The position numbers were made by a program, and so were the translations under genes. Under the pieces are notes generated by a model. That model was not told the origin of the DNA. It worked only from the letters and a program-made list of their open reading frames with translations, and did not search any database. A stretch of DNA of 64,000 bases from Methylobacterium sp. AMS5 (GTDB lineage: Bacteria > Pseudomonadota > Alphaproteobacteria > Rhizobiales > Beijerinckiaceae), in assembly GCF_001542815.1 (NCBI RefSeq), contig NZ_CP006992.1:2361501-2425500 (forward strand), written 5' to 3'. This document shows positions 15,633-25,339 of this stretch, piece after piece (position 1 is the stretch's first letter; every line of letters starts with the position of its first letter).

Positions 15633-17027
15633 ATGACGGTGACGGTCGCGGAACCGGTCCTCTCGCGGGTCGAGACGGTGATGCGCGCCATCGAGGCGCG
15701 CATCGAGGGCCGGGCGCTCGGCCCCGGTGCCCGCTTGCCCTCGGTGCGGGGCCTCGCCGACAGCATGCAGGTCTCGAAATCGACCGTGGTCGAGGCCTAT
15801 GACCGGCTGGCCGCGCGCGGCGCCATCGTCTCGCGGCCGGGTTCCGGCTTCTTCGTCTCCGCCCGCCCGGAGCCGCTCTGCCTCACCGCGATCGGGCCGC
15901 GGCTCGACCGGGCGGTCGATCCGATCTGGATCACCCGGCAATCGCTCGAGGCGCGGCCGGATTCCCTGAGGCCCGGCTGTGGCTGGCTCCCGCCGGATTG
16001 GTTGCCGGAGGCGGAGCTGCGCCGGGCCCTGCGCCAAGTCGCCCGCCAGAGCGACGCGGTGATGTTCTACGACACGCCGCAGGGCCATGCGCCGCTGCGC
16101 CAGCACCTCGCGCTGCGGCTGACCGAGCGCGGCATCCGCGCCCATCCCGATCAGCTCGTGCTGACCGATTCGGTCACCCACGCGCTCGACCTGATCATCC
16201 GCTTCCTCGCCGAGCCCGGCGATACGGTGCTGCTCGACGATCCCTGTTACTTCTCGTTCCAGGCGCTCGCCCGCGCCCACCGCTTGCAGATGGCCGGCGT
16301 GCCGTTCGGGCCGGACGGGCCGGATCTCGCTGCGTTCGAGGGGGCGCTGATCGAGCATCGCCCCCGCTTCTACATCACCAATTCCGCCCTTCAGAACCCG
16401 ACGGGCGCCACGTTGAGCCCGGTCGCCGTCCACCGCATCCTGCGGCTCGCCGAGATGCACGGCACGCTCATCGTCGAGGACGACGCCTATGCCGATTTCG
16501 AGGCGGAGCCGGGACCGCGGCTCGCCGGCTTCGATGGGCTCGACCGGGTGATCCATGTCGGCGGCTTCTCGAAGACGATCTCGACCGGGGCCCGCGTCGG
16601 CGCGATCGCGATCCGCGACGACTGGGTCGAGCGCCTCGTCGATCTCAAGCTCGCGGTCTCCTTGAGCGACAACCACCTCACCGCGGCCACCGTCCACCGC
16701 TTCCTCGCCGAGGGCAGCTACCGCCACCATGTCGATGCCATGCGCACCCGGCTGGCGGAGGCCCGCGGCACGGTCGTGCGGCGGCTCGCGGAGGTCGGCG
16801 TCACCGTGCCCTTCGTGCCGAAGGGGGGCATGTTCCTCTGGGCGCGCCTGCCGGACGGCCTCGACGCGGCCGAGATTTCCCGCCGGGCGCTGGCCCGCGG
16901 CGTGGTGCTGGCGCCGGGCAACGTGTTCTCGCTGAGCCAGGGCGCCGCCGGCGCCATGCGGTTCAACGTGGCGCAATGCGCCGACCCGCGGGTTTTTTCC
17001 GAACTGGCGCGGGCGATGGAGGGCTGA
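15633..17027 (+). CDS. MocR/PdxR-type transcriptional regulator (GntR HTH fused to aminotransferase fold)
   Basis: The 464-residue protein has a GntR winged helix at about 10-80 (GARLPSVRGLADSMQVSKSTVVEAYDRL). A fold-type I PLP aminotransferase domain follows from about 110. Visible features are YYDTPQGHAPLRQHLA-like cofactor region (MFYDTPQGHAP), LDDPCYFSFQ, TNSALQNPTGATLSP, the VEDDAYADFE aspartate, and the PLP-lysine motif HVGGFSKTISTGARVGAI. MocR proteins sense PLP or amino acid derivatives and control vitamin B6, GABA or amino acid genes. The target here is probably the divergent 43-residue gene or the regulator itself. Direct repeats lie immediately upstream. Confidence 0.92.
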   Translation: MTVTVAEPVLSRVETVMRAIEARIEGRALGPGARLPSVRGLADSMQVSKSTVVEAYDRLAARGAIVSRPGSGFFVSARPEPLCLTAIGPRLDRAVDPIWITRQSLEARPDSLRPGCGWLPPDWLPEAELRRALRQVARQSDAVMFYDTPQGHAPLRQHLALRLTERGIRAHPDQLVLTDSVTHALDLIIRFLAEPGDTVLLDDPCYFSFQALARAHRLQMAGVPFGPDGPDLAAFEGALIEHRPRFYITNSALQNPTGATLSPVAVHRILRLAEMHGTLIVEDDAYADFEAEPGPRLAGFDGLDRVIHVGGFSKTISTGARVGAIAIRDDWVERLVDLKLAVSLSDNHLTAATVHRFLAEGSYRHHVDAMRTRLAEARGTVVRRLAEVGVTVPFVPKGGMFLWARLPDGLDAAEISRRALARGVVLAPGNVFSLSQGAAGAMRFNVAQCADPRVFSELARAMEG

Positions 17028-17102
17028 GCCTCACGCTCTGCAATCCAACTTTAAAACTTTGGCGTGCACTCTGATCGGAGGGGTTGAGTTCGGGGGCATA
17101 GG

Positions 17103-19403
17103 ATGGCGTTCATCGGCGCATCGCGGGGAGCGGCGCGGGGCGGACCGGCCTCCGCACTGGCGGCGCGGCTCGGCTTCCGCATCGGGCTCGTCGGCCTCTT
17201 CTCCGGAACACTTCTTCTTGCGGCCCTGCTGCTGTTCAGCCTCCAGCCGATGTTCACCAAGCGCGTGCTGCCGATCCTCGGCGGCACGCCTGCGGTTTGG
17301 TCCGTGGCGATGGTGGTGTTTCAGGCGCTCCTGCTCGCCGGGTATGCCTACGCCCACGCTCTGACGCGCTGGCTGCAGCCTCGGGCGGCGCTCGCCACGC
17401 ACGTCCTCGTGCTGCTCGCCGGGGTCGTTTTCCTGCCCGTGGGGATGGCCAAAGGGTTCGGCGCACCCCCGGCGGAAGGCGAAGCCCTCTGGTTGATCGG
17501 TCTGTTCCTCGCCTCGATCGGCCTGCCGTTCTTCGCCCTCTCCGCGAGCGCGCCCCTTCTCCAGGCATGGTTCGCCCGCTCGGGGGACGCGCGCAGCGCC
17601 GATCCGTACTTCCTCTACCGCGCCTCGAATATCGGCTCCTTCGCGGCGCTTCTCGCCTACCCGCTTCTGATCGAGCCGCTGCTCGGCCTCGACGCACAGG
17701 CGCGCCTCTGGTCGCTGGGTTACGCTGCGATGACCTGCGCCGTGGTGGCGTGCGGGCTGCGCCTGCGCAACACCGCACCGGTGGCCGCGCCGGTCGAGGC
17801 CGAGCTGACGGTCGAAGCCAGCCCCCGCCGTCGTCTCGCCTGGATCGGCCTGTCCGCGGTGCCCTCCGCGCTGCTCGTCGCGGCGACCGCACACATCTCG
17901 ACCGATGTCGCGGCGATTCCCCTGATCTGGGTCGTGCCGCTCGCACTCTATCTCGTGAGCTTCATCCTGGCCTTTCGCCCCGCACAACCGGGTCCGGATC
18001 GAACGGGTCGCCTGCTCTCCGGCCTCCAGATCGCCGGGACCGGCTGCGCCTTCGCCGTGGTGGTGTTCAAGCAGACGCCGTTCCTGCTCGATCTCGGGCT
18101 CACGCTTGGCCTGCTTTTCGTGAACGCCCTGATGGCGCACCGCGCCGTCTACGCCCTCCGGCCCCCCGCGGCGCGGCTCACGGAATTCTATCTCTGCACC
18201 TCGTTCGGCGGCATGTGTGGTGGGATCTTCGCCGCCCTCGTGGCGCCGCACCTCTTCTCCGGCGTCTACGAGTATCCGCTGCTCCTCGCCGCCGCCCTCC
18301 TGTGCCGGCCCGGTGTCACCGCCGGCGGTCTGCCGGCCGTCCTGCGAGAGGCGCGTCGCTCGGCGGTCCCTCTGATCGGTGCGTTCCTCGCGGCGCTGCT
18401 CGCCCTCGTGGCGAGGGGACCGCAATTGGGGATCGAGGTCCTGATGGTCTGTCTCGTGCTCACGCTGGCGGCCGACTGGCGCTCGCCGGCACGGGCGTCG
18501 CTGGTGGGGATCGCGATCGGTGTCGCTTGCCTCGCGCTGCAGGCCGCGGTGATGGCGGAGGGCGGCAACCACCGGAGCTTCTTCGGCGTCCACCGCGTGT
18601 ACACCAGCCCGGACGGTCAGTTTCGCCTGCTGGTGCATGGCACCACGATCCACGGGGCCATGCGCCTGCGCGACGACGAGGGTCGGGCAAGCACCGGGCG
18701 TCCCGTCCCCGCGACCTATTTCGCACCGGGCGGTCCGCTCTCGGACGTGTTCGAGATCAGCCGTCGGGTGAACGGGGCGATTCCGGCGGTATCCGTGGTC
18801 GGGCTCGGCGCCGGCAGCCTCGCTTGCCATGCGCGAGCGGGGGAGGCCTGGACCTTCTACGAGATCGATCCCGTGGTGATTCGCCTCGCACAGGACGCGA
18901 ACACCTTCCACTTCCTCTCGGAATGCGCACCGGATGCCCGCGTCGTCCAGGGCGATGCACGTCTGACGCTGTCGGGCCGAACCGAACAGGCGCGGGTGCT
19001 CGTCGTCGATGCCTTCTCGTCGGATGCGATCCCGATCCACTTGCTGACCCGCGAGGCGCTCGCCATCAACTTTGCCCATCTCGATGCGCAGGGCCTGCTC
19101 GCCTTCCACATCAGCAACCGGGATTTCAGCCTGAGCCACGTGCTGGCGCGGTTGGCCGCCGAGCGGGACCTGACGCTGTTGCAGCGCCTCGATCCACCGC
19201 GGCAGCCATCCGTCGGATTCGCGCACTCGCCCTCCGAGGTCGTCCTGATGAGCCGCGATCCGGCGGTCGTCCGCGAGGCGAAGGCCATGGGCTGGCGGGC
19301 GGTGACGCCCGACCTTTCCCGCCGGCCCTGGAGCGATGACTACGCCAACGCCCTGGAGGCGATGCGCGACCGCTGGCGCGAACTGCTCACGTCGGCACGT
19401 TGA
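17103..19403 (+). CDS. Membrane-fused spermidine synthase-like protein (MFS/spermidine synthase fusion)
   Basis: The 766-residue protein has an N-terminal membrane region of roughly 11-13 hydrophobic helices (about 28-485). The C-terminal part (about 500-760) is a methyltransferase-like spermidine-synthase fold. The nucleotide-binding glycine motif is SVVGLGAGSLACHARAG, followed by FYEIDPVVIRLAQD and ARVVQGDARLTL, then VLVVDAFSSDAIPIHLLT. The polyamine-binding residues cannot be confirmed by eye. Such fused proteins are widespread but uncharacterised, and polyamine synthesis is not proven. It ends 3 nt before the convergent thrS gene. Confidence 0.85.
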   Translation: MAFIGASRGAARGGPASALAARLGFRIGLVGLFSGTLLLAALLLFSLQPMFTKRVLPILGGTPAVWSVAMVVFQALLLAGYAYAHALTRWLQPRAALATHVLVLLAGVVFLPVGMAKGFGAPPAEGEALWLIGLFLASIGLPFFALSASAPLLQAWFARSGDARSADPYFLYRASNIGSFAALLAYPLLIEPLLGLDAQARLWSLGYAAMTCAVVACGLRLRNTAPVAAPVEAELTVEASPRRRLAWIGLSAVPSALLVAATAHISTDVAAIPLIWVVPLALYLVSFILAFRPAQPGPDRTGRLLSGLQIAGTGCAFAVVVFKQTPFLLDLGLTLGLLFVNALMAHRAVYALRPPAARLTEFYLCTSFGGMCGGIFAALVAPHLFSGVYEYPLLLAAALLCRPGVTAGGLPAVLREARRSAVPLIGAFLAALLALVARGPQLGIEVLMVCLVLTLAADWRSPARASLVGIAIGVACLALQAAVMAEGGNHRSFFGVHRVYTSPDGQFRLLVHGTTIHGAMRLRDDEGRASTGRPVPATYFAPGGPLSDVFEISRRVNGAIPAVSVVGLGAGSLACHARAGEAWTFYEIDPVVIRLAQDANTFHFLSECAPDARVVQGDARLTLSGRTEQARVLVVDAFSSDAIPIHLLTREALAINFAHLDAQGLLAFHISNRDFSLSHVLARLAAERDLTLLQRLDPPRQPSVGFAHSPSEVVLMSRDPAVVREAKAMGWRAVTPDLSRRPWSDDYANALEAMRDRWRELLTSAR

Positions 19404-19406
19404 CGA

Positions 19407-21434
19407 TCAGGGCGCCGGAAGCTCGACGTGCTGGCCGTCGAGCACCGCATCGGTGCTCGGATGGCTCTCCGCGGCGGCGTCCGCCCGGCGTCGATCCGGG
19501 GAGGTCGCCTCCTCGATGAAGGCGGCGAGCGCGGCATCGAGCGCCATCGTGGTGGTCTTCTGGCTTCCCATGCGGCGCACCGAGACCGTGCGCTCCTCCG
19601 CCTCGCGGCGGCCGAGCGCCAGCAGCACCGGCACCTTGGCCAGCGAGTGCTCGCGGACCTTGTAGTTGATCTTTTCGTTGCGCAGGTCGGCCTCGACCCG
19701 GAGCCCTGCGCGCTCCAGCACGCGGACCACCTCGCGGGCGTAGGGGTCGGCATCGCTGGTGATCGTCGCCACCACGATCTGCACCGGCGCGAGCCAGAGC
19801 GGGAAATGCCCCGCAAAGTGCTCGATCAGGATGCCGGTGAAGCGCTCCATCGAGCCGCAGATGGCGCGGTGGATCATCACCGGCGGCTTCTTCTGGCTGT
19901 CGGCGTCGATGTAGCTCGCGTCGAACCGCTCCGGCAGGTTGAAGTCCACCTGCGTGGTGCCGCACTGCCAGTCGCGGCCGATGGCATCGCGCAGCACGTA
20001 CTCGAATTTCGGCCCGTAGAACGCGCCCTCGCCGGGATTGACCGCGGTCTTGATCCGGCCGCCCGACTGCTCCTCGATCTGCGCCAGCACCTGCGTCATC
20101 ACCGCTTCGGCGTGGTCCCACAGGGCGTCGGAGCCGACGCGCTTCTCGGGCCGCGTCGAGAGCTTCACCAGGATCTGGTCGAAGCCGAAATCGGCGTAGG
20201 TCGAGAGGATCAGGTCGTTGATCTTCAGGCACTCGGCGGCGAGCTGGTCCTCGGTGCAGAAGATATGCGCGTCGTCCTGGGTGAAGCCGCGCACCCGCAT
20301 CAGACCGTGCATCGCGCCGGACGGCTCGTAGCGGTGGACGACGCCGAACTCGGCCATGCGCAGGGGCAGGTCGCGGTAGGATTTCAGCCCGTGCTTGAAG
20401 ATCTGCACGTGGCCGGGGCAGTTCATCGGCTTCAAGGCGAACCAGCGCTTATCCTCGGCCTCTTCGCCGGCGGATTGGGCCGCGAACATGTTCTCGCGGT
20501 ACCAGCCCCAGTGGCCGGAGGTCTCCCACAGCGACTTGTCGAGGATCTGCGGGGCGTTCACCTCGGCGTAGTCGCCCTTCAGGCGGCGGCGCATATAGGC
20601 GATCAGCTCCTGGAAGATCGTCCAGCCCTTGGCGTGCCAGAACACGACGCCGGGCCCCTCCTCCTGGAAGTGGAAGAGGTCCATCTCCTTGCCGAGCCGC
20701 CGGTGGTCGCGGCGCTCCGCCTCCTCCAGCCGGTGCAGGTAGGCGTCGAGATCCTCCTTCGTCGCCCAGGCCGTGCCGTAGATGCGGGTCAGCATCGGGT
20801 TGTTGGAATCGCCCCGCCAGTAGGCGCCCGCGACCTTCATCAGTTTGAAGGCGGAGCCCACCTTGCCCGTCGAGGTCATGTGCGGGCCGCGGCAGAGGTC
20901 GAACCACTCGCCCTGGCGGTAGATCTTCAGATCCTCGCCCGGCGGAATCGCATCGACCAGCTCGACCTTGTAGCTCTCGCCCTTCTCGGCGAAGAGCGCC
21001 TTCACGTCGTCGCGCTTCCAGACTTCCTTCGTGAACGGAGCATCGCGCGAAATGATCTCGCGCATCTTCGCCTCGATCTTCGGGAAGTCCTCCGGCGTGA
21101 ACGGCTCGTCCTTGGCGAAGTCGTAGTAGAAGCCGTTCTCGATGACGGGGCCGATCGTCACCTGCGTGCCGGGCCAGAGCGCCTGCACGGCTTCCGCCAG
21201 CACGTGCGCGCAGTCGTGGCGGATCAGTTCGAGCGCGCGGGCATCATCGCGCGAGATGAACTCGATCGCGGCGTCGCGCGCGATCATGTCGTCGAGGTCG
21301 CAGACCGTGCCGTCGAGCGCCATGGCGACCGTGCGCTTGGCGAGCGACTTGGCGATGCCCTCCACCACGGTCCGACCGGTCACCGCGGCGTCGTACGCGC
21401 GGGTGTTGCCGTCGGGGAAGGTCAGGATGGGCAT
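19407..21434 (-). CDS. thrS: Threonine--tRNA ligase
   Basis: The 675-residue protein has the full bacterial ThrS layout. An N-terminal TGS domain spans about 1-62. The editing domain contains HDCAH (H73, H77) and DLCRGPH (C181). The class II catalytic core has motif 2 around [31 protein letters not shown], and the zinc cysteine is C339 ([10 protein letters not shown]). The C-terminal part is the anticodon-binding domain ([14 protein letters not shown]). It charges tRNA-Thr in the cytoplasm. The length is slightly greater than the E. coli protein (642 aa), with a short C-terminal tail. It is transcribed alone from the 317-bp upstream gap. Confidence 0.98.
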   Translation of the reverse strand: MPILTFPDGNTRAYDAAVTGRTVVEGIAKSLAKRTVAMALDGTVCDLDDMIARDAAIEFISRDDARALELIRHDCAHVLAEAVQALWPGTQVTIGPVIENGFYYDFAKDEPFTPEDFPKIEAKMREIISRDAPFTKEVWKRDDVKALFAEKGESYKVELVDAIPPGEDLKIYRQGEWFDLCRGPHMTSTGKVGSAFKLMKVAGAYWRGDSNNPMLTRIYGTAWATKEDLDAYLHRLEEAERRDHRRLGKEMDLFHFQEEGPGVVFWHAKGWTIFQELIAYMRRRLKGDYAEVNAPQILDKSLWETSGHWGWYRENMFAAQSAGEEAEDKRWFALKPMNCPGHVQIFKHGLKSYRDLPLRMAEFGVVHRYEPSGAMHGLMRVRGFTQDDAHIFCTEDQLAAECLKINDLILSTYADFGFDQILVKLSTRPEKRVGSDALWDHAEAVMTQVLAQIEEQSGGRIKTAVNPGEGAFYGPKFEYVLRDAIGRDWQCGTTQVDFNLPERFDASYIDADSQKKPPVMIHRAICGSMERFTGILIEHFAGHFPLWLAPVQIVVATITSDADPYAREVVRVLERAGLRVEADLRNEKINYKVREHSLAKVPVLLALGRREAEERTVSVRRMGSQKTTTMALDAALAAFIEEATSPDRRRADAAAESHPSTDAVLDGQHVELPAP

Positions 21435-21751
21435 GATGGGACCGTGTTTTCGTCAATGACGCCCCGGGGAGGGGACGGCGGGTTTTCGGAAGGCGGGCGG
21501 GTGAAGTCAATGCTGACTCACCACACCAAGAGACAACAGCAGCCGACAGAGCCCGTTAAACGGCGCGCGTTTGGCATCCCGCCGCTCCTCATGCTCAGGC
21601 GCCGCGCAGCGGCGCGAAGCACGCCGCAACGCTGATCCCGCAGACGTGTCCCTCAGGATCGACCGTTCCGGGTTGCTTCGAGGCCGAGCTTTCGCTCGGC
21701 GGCTCAGCAAGGAGCGGGGCGCTTGCCAGACATCCGATCAGACGGGCGCTC
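21435..21751. other. 317-bp gap: thrS leader and degenerate palindromes
   Basis: No open frame here looks coding. The right part contains hairpin-forming sequence, including GCCGAGC-TTTC-GCTCGGC. The middle contains CTCATGCTCAGG and CCCTCAGGATCGA words resembling a widespread alphaproteobacterial palindromic repeat, much degraded. The left part is thrS leader; I see no T-box or attenuator peptide. Confidence 0.4.
21683..21700 (-). terminator. Hairpin downstream of the dctA-ROK-hypothetical operon
   Basis: GCCGAGC (21683-21689) and GCTCGGC (21694-21700) form a 7-bp stem; on the minus strand the loop is GAAA, a stable tetraloop. It lies about 50 nt beyond the operon's last stop codon. No T run follows, so it may be a weak terminator or an mRNA 3' end stabiliser. 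Confidence 0.4.
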
Positions 21752-22513
21752 TCACAGATCGTCCGGACCCCAGCCGAGGCGCGCAGCGATCGCACTGGCT
21801 TCGGCGTCATCGAGGAACAGAACGAGCCCCGCCCCACCATCGGCGGTGACCCGGAACCGGCGCGTCTCGCCCGCCGGCCGGCTCGCGTCGAGCCGTTCGA
21901 GCAGGCTCCAGTCGAAGTTCTTGTCGGCCGGGAAGGTGAGGGGCGGGATCGGCGGCTGCGTCTCGAACGCGACGCGGAAGCCGTGCCCGTAGGGCCCGAG
22001 TCCCGGCACGCGGGAGACGGTGACGCCGCGGCCGGTCCAGACCCCGGCGAGATCGATCAGCCGGGCGAACAGCGCACGATAGGTCTCTTCGTCGGCCCCG
22101 TCGTAGCCGTGATCTTCGAAGATTGCCGCGTTGGTGAATTCGTCCTCGATCGCGTCGGCGAGGGCGCGGTAACTCCACAGGATGTCGATCGACAGCGCCT
22201 CCGGGCTGTGCTCGGTCAGCGGCCGGGTCGCGGTGTCGTCGCCGACCGCGAATTCGGGATGCTCCGCCATCGCTCGCGCGACCGCGCGCCGGTCCATTCC
22301 TTCGTAATGGGGCCCGAGCCGGAGGCCCGCCGCGATCAAGCCGTTCAGGGCCGCCGCGACGGCGTCGATCTCCGCCTCGCTGCGGCGTTGCGGCGGCTGC
22401 GGTTTCGGCTCCCAGGCCGGCACGGGCGGCGGGGGCGGTCCCGGTTTCCAGGCTGGCACGGGGTGCGGGGGTGGGCGGTCCTGGCCGAGCAGGCGGCGGA
22501 GCCAGCCGATCAT
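21752..22513 (-). CDS. Hypothetical protein with proline-rich N-terminus
   Basis: The 253-residue protein starts MIGWLRRLLGQ. A proline/tryptophan repeat region follows (about 12-45; PVPAW and a second PVPAWEP). The C-terminal globular part (about 50-253) is acidic and alpha/beta, with no motif I recognise. It overlaps the ROK kinase gene by 4 nt (ATGA), so it is translationally coupled and probably acts in the same pathway. No family can be named. Confidence 0.7.
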   Translation of the reverse strand: MIGWLRRLLGQDRPPPHPVPAWKPGPPPPPVPAWEPKPQPPQRRSEAEIDAVAAALNGLIAAGLRLGPHYEGMDRRAVARAMAEHPEFAVGDDTATRPLTEHSPEALSIDILWSYRALADAIEDEFTNAAIFEDHGYDGADEETYRALFARLIDLAGVWTGRGVTVSRVPGLGPYGHGFRVAFETQPPIPPLTFPADKNFDWSLLERLDASRPAGETRRFRVTADGGAGLVLFLDDAEASAIAARLGWGPDDL

Positions 22514-23412
22514 GTCGTCTCCCACAGCCACGCCGCGCCGCGCACGCCCGAAGCGTCGCCGTGCAGGCTCGCCCGCAGCGGCGTGTCGAAGCGGTCGGAG
22601 AAGACGTGCGGTGCGATTGTCTCCGGCAAGGCGGCGACGAGGCCCTCGACCCGCGAGAGGCCGCCGCCGAGCACGATCACGTCGGGATCGAGGATGTTGA
22701 CCACCTGGGCGATGGCGCGGCCGAGCCGGTCGCGGTAGCGCGCCATCGCCGCGGCGGCCTCCGCATCCCCGGCCTGCGCCCGGGCGACGATCGCCTCGCC
22801 GGTCAGCGTCTGACCCGTACACCGGGAAAAGTCCGCGGTGAGGCCGGGGCCGGAGAGCCAGGTCTCGATGCAGCCGTGGCGGCTGCAATAGCAGGCGGGG
22901 CCGGGGCGTTCGTCGTCGCGGGGCTGGGGAAGCGGGTTGTGGCCCCATTCCCCGGCGATGGCGTTGCGGCCCGTCAGCGCCCGTCCTCGGACCGCGATGC
23001 CTGAACCGACGCCGGTGCCGAGAATGATCGCCCAGACGAGGGTCTCGCCCGCGCCGGCTCCGTCCACCGCCTCCGAGACGGCGAGGCAGTTGGCGTCGTT
23101 CTCGACCCGCACCGGGCGGCCAAGCCGGGCGGTAAGATCCGCCGCGAACGGGCGGCCGTTCAGCCAGACCGAGTTGGCGTTCTTGATCAGGCCGGTGGCG
23201 CGGGAGACCGCGCCGGGCATGCCGACCCCGACGCTCGCCTCCGTCGCGCCGGCCTGTTGCTCCAAAGCGGCGACGACACCGGCGATGGCGTCGAGAGTTC
23301 CGGCATAGTCGCCCCGCGGGGTCGGTACACGGGTCTCCGCCCGCGTCGCCCCGTCGGCGTCGAGCGCGATCCCGGCGATCTTGGTGCCGCCGAGATCGAT
23401 CCCGATCCGCAA
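22510..23412 (-). CDS. ROK family sugar kinase
   Basis: The approximately 300-residue protein has the ROK/ASKHA phosphate motif (IGIDLGGTKIAG, near the start) and ADP-binding segments (AIILGTGVGSGIAV). It also has the ROK zinc signature: GEWGHNPLP followed by CYCSRHGCIETWLSG, containing one His and three Cys. ROK kinases phosphorylate glucose, fructose, N-acetylglucosamine or related sugars; NagK- and fructokinase-like members share this pattern. A TTG start at 23412, giving MRIGIDLGG, is preferred. The ATG at 23475 would overlap the end of dctA by 41 nt and add a non-conserved basic segment. The gene sits 22 nt after dctA and 4 nt over the next gene, which makes an operon. Confidence 0.85.
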   Translation of the reverse strand: MRIGIDLGGTKIAGIALDADGATRAETRVPTPRGDYAGTLDAIAGVVAALEQQAGATEASVGVGMPGAVSRATGLIKNANSVWLNGRPFAADLTARLGRPVRVENDANCLAVSEAVDGAGAGETLVWAIILGTGVGSGIAVRGRALTGRNAIAGEWGHNPLPQPRDDERPGPACYCSRHGCIETWLSGPGLTADFSRCTGQTLTGEAIVARAQAGDAEAAAAMARYRDRLGRAIAQVVNILDPDVIVLGGGLSRVEGLVAALPETIAPHVFSDRFDTPLRASLHGDASGVRGAAWLWETT

Positions 23413-23434
23413 CCGGTCGGAGGCCAAAGCGGGC

Positions 23435-24832
<1,398 letters not shown>

Positions 24833-25339
24833 GTTTCCTCACCGATACCGTGTTGCGCGGCCTCGCCCGGGCGGCTTTGGGCGGACGCTATTCCGTTTGA
24901 TCCTGGTGCTCAATCGCACCTCGGTAGTCGGCGCGGCGTTTGTAACCGATGGGTCTTTCGACCTGGCCGGGTATCGTGGCGAGCCATCTGTCCGCATAGC
25001 GCGGCGAAGTCTCGCGTCACGGCCGCCGTGGCGACGTTCGGGCCGGGCTGATGCCAAGGCGGCGAGGCCGGTGCAAGCCGTCTTCCGTCCGCTGCCGACC
25101 CGCGGCGCCGGGACCGCCCCTCCGCTTTGTCCTCCGTCCCCGCGACGAAGCGGCTTCCCCTTGGCGGGCGGGCGCTCTAGAAGCGCTCCATGTTCGGCCT
25201 CATGCACATTCCGCCGCGAATTACGGGCCCGGCCTCCGCGTAGGCGCCGCGTTCAGCGGCCGCGCCGGATGCCGGGTGAAGCGCGTCCGCCCGTTTTTCT
25301 TCGACCGTCCCCGCGACGAGAGCCCTGCCGAACCCCGCC
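24833..25339. other. 507-bp divergent gap between dctA and ileS
   Basis: No coding frame with convincing features lies here and no RNA gene is seen. The dctA leader on the minus strand contains a possible -35-like TTGAGC, but no confident -10. A short T-rich stretch (CGTTTTTCTTCGACC) lies close to ileS. No palindromic repeat of family A or B was found. Confidence 0.4.
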
